NCBI GenBank assembly: GCA_024280065.1
Contig: JAJRQX010000116.1
Location: forward strand, 1 to 8,775
DNA: 8,775 bases
DNA from: Aquificota bacterium
GTDB lineage: Bacteria; Aquificota; Aquificia; Aquificales; Aquificaceae
Direction of reading: 5' to 3'
Shown: piece by piece, positions 5,927 to 8,775 of the stretch
Layout of the letters: each line of letters starts with the position of its first letter
How positions within the stretch are numbered: position 1 is the stretch's first letter
Made by a program: the position numbers and the translations under genes
The notes under the pieces: generated by a model
What the model saw: the letters and a program-made list of their open reading frames with translations, nothing else
What the model was told of the DNA's origin: nothing
Databases searched by the model: none

Positions 5927-6812
5927 TCCTGTATTCGGTGAGTATCCTCAACCTGTCCCGGTCAAGGGCAGGATCCCTGAAGGGAACGCTGTAGGGGGAA
6001 GCTCTCAGCCTATCCTCCTCCTCAGGTGGCAGGGGGGGAACATCACCCTTTAAGGATGCGACCGTACCTCCCCTTTTACGTCCCACAGGCCTTGTCTCAC
6101 CTACCTTAAAGCCGAGGTCAAGAAGGGCTCTCCTCACCGGTAAAGCGGAGGTGTAGGATACCCAGATACCGTCCGGTGCGATGGCTTCCCTGATGAGCTT
6201 TAGGAAGTCAAGCGTCCATAGTTCAGGGTTCTTAAAGGGCGAAAAGGGGTCATGGAAGACCGCATCAGCCCCGATGCCGGCGAGTTTCACAATGGTCTTC
6301 CTGGCGTCTCCCAATATAAGGTTCACCCTGACGTTTTCAGACTCATAGATGGGAAGGGACCTAATCAGGTCCTCGTGAATTGACCTGTATGGCTCGGGCA
6401 TGGGAGGTATGTCATCGGGCACCTCAAGGTCTAAGGCGAATACCTCCACCTTAGCTTCGGGGGAGACCTTCCTTATCTCGGCTAAAGCTACAGCTGTGTT
6501 GTAGCCAAGGCCGAAGCCGATATCAAGTATCCTGACCTCCCCTTTAAGGAGGACCTTCTCAAGGACCCTTGAAGGAAACAGGAACTTAAGGAGACACTCG
6601 CTCACCGCCCCAGCGCTGATGCTGTGATAGGGCTCGCCGTAAAAGGAACTTATCAAGGTGTAGCTGCCGTCCGCTGTCCTGACCATGCCTGGGTGTACGG
6701 ATCTCTCCGTCCATCTCTTCAGATCCGCAACGACCCTCCCAACCTCCTCCTCGGTTAGCCCTATACCCTTCTTCTCAAGCAGGTCTCTTACAAACCTCCA
6801 CAGGTCCGGCAT
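5892..6812 (-). CDS. Stand-alone tRNA 5-aminomethyl-2-thiouridine methyltransferase, MnmC2-type (DUF752)
   Basis: A 306-residue S-adenosylmethionine-dependent methyltransferase. SAM-binding motif I is [11 protein letters not shown] (95-105), followed by the acidic residue of motif II in FALDLE (125-130) and the MnmC2 signature [16 protein letters not shown] (185-200). An N-terminal motif typical of MnmC-type proteins is visible as [17 protein letters not shown] (56-72). In E. coli this activity is the N-terminal half of bifunctional MnmC, fused to an FAD oxidase. Here the oxidase half is absent, as known for the Aquifex aeolicus DUF752 protein, which methylates nm5U34 to mnm5U34 in wobble positions of certain tRNAs. 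The length agrees with a single-domain enzyme. ATG 6812 lies 38 bases inside the end of pabB and lacks a clear ribosome site, so coupling to pabB is likely. The 3' end overlaps lgt by 35 bp. Confidence 0.88.
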   Translation of the reverse strand: MPDLWRFVRDLLEKKGIGLTEEEVGRVVADLKRWTERSVHPGMVRTADGSYTLISSFYGEPYHSISAGAVSECLLKFLFPSRVLEKVLLKGEVRILDIGFGLGYNTAVALAEIRKVSPEAKVEVFALDLEVPDDIPPMPEPYRSIHEDLIRSLPIYESENVRVNLILGDARKTIVKLAGIGADAVFHDPFSPFKNPELWTLDFLKLIREAIAPDGIWVSYTSALPVRRALLDLGFKVGETRPVGRKRGGTVASLKGDVPPLPPEEEDRLRASPYSVPFRDPALDRDRLRILTEYRITVLLREKETS

Positions 6813-7848
6813 GGTAGAGGGCTTCTGTATCGGGGAAGAACGCTCTTACCTTCATGATCAGCTCCCTGAACTCACCCTCCGGGTCAGAGTCCCAGACTAT
6901 ACCGCAACCTGCGAAGTAGCTTAAGGTATCGCCTGTTCCATAGGCTGTCCTTATCAGAACGCTTAAGGTAAAGTCTCCTCCCTTCAAGTATATTCCGGCG
7001 GTCCCGCAGTAGTAACCCCTCGCGTGGGGTTCAAGCAAGTCTATCAGCTCAACCGCCCTCCTCTTAGGTGCACCTGTCACGGAGGCGGGCGGGAATGTGC
7101 TTTTGAGTATTTCGGGAAGAGGTCTATCCGTCTTTGCGACAACAGTTGAGTGCATCTGGCACAGGGTTGAGAACCTCTCCACCCTGAAGAGGTCCACAAC
7201 CCTGACTGTCCCCACCTCCGCCACCCTGCTGAGGTCGTTCCTCACCATGTCCGTTATCATCAGGTTCTCCGCCTTCTCCTTTTCCTTGGACATGATCTCC
7301 TCCGGTGTACTGCCCGTTCCCTTTATGGGCCTGCTGACTATAAGGTCCCCTTCCTTCCTAAGGAAGAGCTCCATGGACCCGGAGAGAACAAGGATCTCCC
7401 CAAACCTGAGGAAGAAGGCATACGGGACGGGTTGCCTTCCGAAGAAGTCAAGGAAGAGGCTGAGAGGATCCCCCTCAAGGGAGAAGAGGATCTCGGAGGT
7501 CAGGTTTATCTGGTAGACGTCTCCCCTCTCTATGTATCCTTTAACATCAAGAACCCTTCGGGTGAACCCGTACCTGTCCAAGGACATGCCTAAGGGTGCT
7601 ATTCTGAAAGGTCCACCGGATCCCCTAAAGGGACTGAGGCCTTTTAAAGGAAACGCGATGATCCCAGGTAGACCCCTCTCCTTGATACTCAGCTCAAGTG
7701 TGTCTCCGGCAAGATCATATGAGCATATCAAAAATATGTTCCTGTCAAGGGGTATGTCCTCAATCCTTTCCAGGAGGAGGGGTTCGGATACCTCGGCCTT
7801 CCAGAGGCCTTCTTTACCCAACCAGCCTCCAGAGAGGATAAGTTCCAT
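6775..7848 (-). CDS. pabB: Aminodeoxychorismate synthase component I
   Basis: Chorismate-utilising enzyme that, with the glutaminase PabA, makes 4-amino-4-deoxychorismate for p-aminobenzoate and folate. Motifs are YIERGDVYQINLT (105-117), SRPIKGT (172-178), DMVRNDLSRV (200-209), FPPASVTGAPKRRAVELI (252-269) and FAGCGIVWDSDPEGEFREL (312-330). Lys176 in PIKGT marks PabB, whereas anthranilate synthase TrpE has Ala there. Metal-ligand glutamates are present at 326 and 329. At 357 residues it is about 100 shorter than E. coli PabB, the loss lying in the N-terminal half; the catalytic core is complete. No PabA or PabC domain is fused, so partners must lie elsewhere. ATG 7848 has no visible Shine-Dalgarno, which suggests a very short leader or leaderless transcript. 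mnmC2 begins before it ends. MenF/EntC-type isochorismate synthases are excluded by the PIKGT context. Confidence 0.9.
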   Translation of the reverse strand: MELILSGGWLGKEGLWKAEVSEPLLLERIEDIPLDRNIFLICSYDLAGDTLELSIKERGLPGIIAFPLKGLSPFRGSGGPFRIAPLGMSLDRYGFTRRVLDVKGYIERGDVYQINLTSEILFSLEGDPLSLFLDFFGRQPVPYAFFLRFGEILVLSGSMELFLRKEGDLIVSRPIKGTGSTPEEIMSKEKEKAENLMITDMVRNDLSRVAEVGTVRVVDLFRVERFSTLCQMHSTVVAKTDRPLPEILKSTFPPASVTGAPKRRAVELIDLLEPHARGYYCGTAGIYLKGGDFTLSVLIRTAYGTGDTLSYFAGCGIVWDSDPEGEFRELIMKVRAFFPDTEALYHAGPVEVCKRPA

Positions 7849-7853
7849 AGGGA

Positions 7854-7859
7854 TATAAT
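7854..7859 (+). promoter_or_regulatory. Possible -10 element for the cupin-dapL unit
   Basis: Perfect TATAAT, with no convincing -35 hexamer at the usual spacing upstream. Transcription from it would begin about 7866, after the ATG at 7863 but before the ribosome site at 7870, which supports the later ATG at 7881 as the true cupin start. Confidence 0.4.
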
Positions 7860-7885
7860 CTAATGCACGGGAGGTGGGTTATGAA
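7857..7885 (-). promoter_or_regulatory. Possible promoter for pabB-mnmC2 with near-leaderless start
   Basis: On the minus strand TTCATA (7885-7880, 4 of 6 to consensus) is followed by a 17-base spacer and TAGATT (7862-7857). Transcription would begin within a few bases of the pabB ATG at 7848, consistent with the missing ribosome site. It overlaps the divergent -10 for the cupin gene. The match is weak, so this is tentative. Confidence 0.3.
7870..7876 (+). promoter_or_regulatory. Shine-Dalgarno site that decides the cupin start
   Basis: GGAGGTG lies a few bases before the ATG at 7881. The upstream in-frame ATG at 7863 has no such site, because this sequence would fall inside its coding region. 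Confidence 0.7.
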
Positions 7886-8252
7886 GGTCTTTAGCCCCGA
7901 AGGTCTGAGGGACATCTCCGGGATCATAAGGGAGAAAGAGGAGAAGGTCAAAGAGATAGAGGTTGTAAAGCTGAACGAGACGGAAAATCTAACACAGCTC
8001 CTCGTCTTCATAAGGACCGCTGAGGTCCCCCATTACCATGCGGAGCATGACCTTACCTTCCTCGTCCTTAAAGGACACGGGGAGCTATACTTGGACGGGA
8101 GGAAGGAGAAGTTAAAGGAAGGAGACGTAGCCTTCATACCGAAGGGAAAGGTCCACTTTTACACCAACACCTCTGTTGTATCCGTCCTCCTTGCCAACTT
8201 CAGCCCGAGGTATGACGGAAGGGACAGCGTGAGAGTAGAACAGGTGAGATAA
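7881..8252 (+). CDS. Small single-domain cupin protein
   Basis: A 123-residue protein of the cupin beta-barrel class; substrate unknown. Cupin motif 1 appears as VPHYHAEHDLTFLVLKGHGE (49-68), giving metal-ligand candidates His51 and His53, with Asp57 about where the usual Glu sits. Motif 2 is a clean match, GDVAFIPKGKVHFYTN (81-96), with His92 as the third histidine ligand. A divalent metal is therefore likely. The N-terminal 40 residues are charged and helical. I chose ATG 7881 over the in-frame ATG at 7863 (which would add MHGRWV) because a good ribosome site precedes 7881 and a TATAAT lies only four bases before 7863. dapL follows after 30 bp, probably co-transcribed. Single-domain cupins range from isomerases and dioxygenases to sugar- or ligand-binding proteins, so no function is assigned. 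Confidence 0.8.
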   Translation: MKVFSPEGLRDISGIIREKEEKVKEIEVVKLNETENLTQLLVFIRTAEVPHYHAEHDLTFLVLKGHGELYLDGRKEKLKEGDVAFIPKGKVHFYTNTSVVSVLLANFSPRYDGRDSVRVEQVR

Positions 8253-8253
8253 T
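8245..8253 (+). promoter_or_regulatory. Possible extended -10 promoter for dapL
   Basis: TGAGATAAT (TGN followed by GATAAT) overlaps the cupin stop codon. A start near 8260 would give a leader of about 23 bases containing the dapL ribosome site. No -35 box is evident, as is common for extended -10 promoters. Tentative. Confidence 0.25.
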
Positions 8254-8270
8254 AATTAGACATTTCACTC

Positions 8271-8277
8271 GGGAGGT
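8271..8277 (+). promoter_or_regulatory. Shine-Dalgarno site for dapL
   Basis: GGGAGGT, five bases before the ATG at 8283, fixing the dapL start. Confidence 0.7.
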
Positions 8278-8282
8278 CAGAG

Positions 8283-8775
8283 ATGGCCTTTGAGCTTGCG
8301 GAGAGGCTGAAGACTCTCCCACCTTACCTGTTTGCTGAGCTTGACAGGAAGAAGCAGGAGAAGATAGAGGAAGGTGTGGACGTGATAGACCTCGGGGTCG
8401 GTGATCCGGACCTCCCTACACCTGAACCCATAGTGGAGGCTCTAAAGAGGGCTGCGGAGAAACCCGAGAACCACAGATATCCCTCCTACGTGGGCATGAA
8501 GGCCTTCAGGGAAGCGGTAGCCAACTGGTACAGGAGGAGGTTCGGGATAGACCTTGACCCGGACAGGGAGGTGATAGCCCTGATAGGTTCTAAGGAGGGT
8601 ATAGCCCACTTCCCGCTCGCCTTCGTGAACCCCGGGGACATCGTACTCTGCCCTGATCCAGCCTACCCGGTTTACAGGATAGGGACCATATTCGCAGGAG
8701 GTCAGCCATACATGGTCCCCCTTAAGGAGGAAAATGGCTTTCTCCCAGACCTCGGGTCCATACCCAATGAGGTCG
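8283..8775 (+). CDS. dapL: LL-diaminopimelate aminotransferase, N-terminal part (cut by window end)
   Basis: The first 164 codons of a class I/II pyridoxal-phosphate aminotransferase; the frame is open to the right edge. DapL converts tetrahydrodipicolinate directly to LL-diaminopimelate with glutamate as amino donor, feeding lysine and peptidoglycan synthesis and bypassing the DapD/DapC/DapE route. Visible features are the N-terminal segment [16 protein letters not shown] (9-24), the substrate loop [12 protein letters not shown] (36-47), [16 protein letters not shown] (64-79), the cofactor phosphate-cup region [13 protein letters not shown] (102-114) and PDPAYPVY (124-131). GSKEGIAH with PDPAYPVY is characteristic of the DapL-type branch (class DapL2 in bacteria) rather than plain aspartate aminotransferase, though the two cannot be fully separated without the C-terminal half. 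The Schiff-base lysine lies beyond the window. It follows the cupin gene by 30 bp. Confidence 0.85.
   Translation, partial: MAFELAERLKTLPPYLFAELDRKKQEKIEEGVDVIDLGVGDPDLPTPEPIVEALKRAAEKPENHRYPSYVGMKAFREAVANWYRRRFGIDLDPDREVIALIGSKEGIAHFPLAFVNPGDIVLCPDPAYPVYRIGTIFAGGQPYMVPLKEENGFLPDLGSIPNEV

Noticed and set aside
5871..5930. 10-bp direct repeat CGGTGATCCT at 5871-5880 and 5921-5930
   Set aside because: Short, read in different frames, no flanking mobile-element features; likely chance in coding sequence.
7097..7858. Plus-strand open frames opposite pabB
   Set aside because: Both are antisense to conserved pabB motifs and have no ribosome site or domain.

Overview
The window looks like core chromosome of a thermophilic bacterium of the Aquificota (Aquifex/Hydrogenobacter/Hydrogenivirga type). 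The support is indirect. Isoleucine is mostly ATA and arginine mostly AGG/AGA. The proteins are rich in Glu, Lys and Arg. Genes are packed with overlapping ends. LL-diaminopimelate aminotransferase, RpiB and a stand-alone MnmC2-type tRNA methyltransferase occur together. I saw no phage, transposon, CRISPR, tRNA or rRNA sequence. There is no gene-free stretch above 300 bases; the longest gap between genes is 74 bp (1612-1685).

Layout, left to right. (1) 1-191, plus strand: the C-terminal end of gatB. (2) 184-1611, minus strand: a lipoprotein with a CsgG-type pore domain, a Pro/Ala linker and an extra C-terminal beta-sandwich-like domain. It overlaps the gatB tail by 8 bp. (3) 1612-1685: a compact divergent promoter whose -10 elements lie in one 16-bp palindrome read from both strands. 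(4) 1686-5926, plus strand: a tight five-gene operon, rpiB - SEDS protein (ftsW-like) - hisD - small lipoprotein - lgt, with gaps of 0, 16, -4 and -1 bp. (5) 5892-7848, minus strand: pabB followed by mnmC2, overlapping by 38 bp. mnmC2 runs tail to tail into lgt with a 35-bp overlap. (6) About 7849-7880: a second very short divergent start region. (7) 7881-8252, plus strand: a small cupin protein, then dapL, which the window end cuts off.

How the genes fit together. Much of the main operon concerns the cell envelope: FtsW-type glycan polymerisation, a lipoprotein, and Lgt, which lipidates lipoproteins. Central metabolism (rpiB, hisD) is mixed in. The small lipoprotein resembles LolB/DUF4292-type lipoprotein carriers in outline. 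Together with lgt it may form a lipoprotein maturation and sorting pair; this is inference. The CsgG-like protein divergent from the operon is itself a predicted lipoprotein and would be an Lgt substrate. The minus-strand pair makes 4-amino-4-deoxychorismate for folate (pabB) and modifies the tRNA wobble base (mnmC2). dapL serves lysine and meso-diaminopimelate, hence peptidoglycan, supply.

The less ordinary points are the CsgG-plus-extra-domain lipoprotein with no visible curli partners, the shared palindromic -10 promoter, the LolB-like candidate coupled to lgt, and an Lgt whose signature Asn and Glu are replaced by cysteines. I do not see a clearly new multi-gene system. Most of the window is conserved housekeeping.
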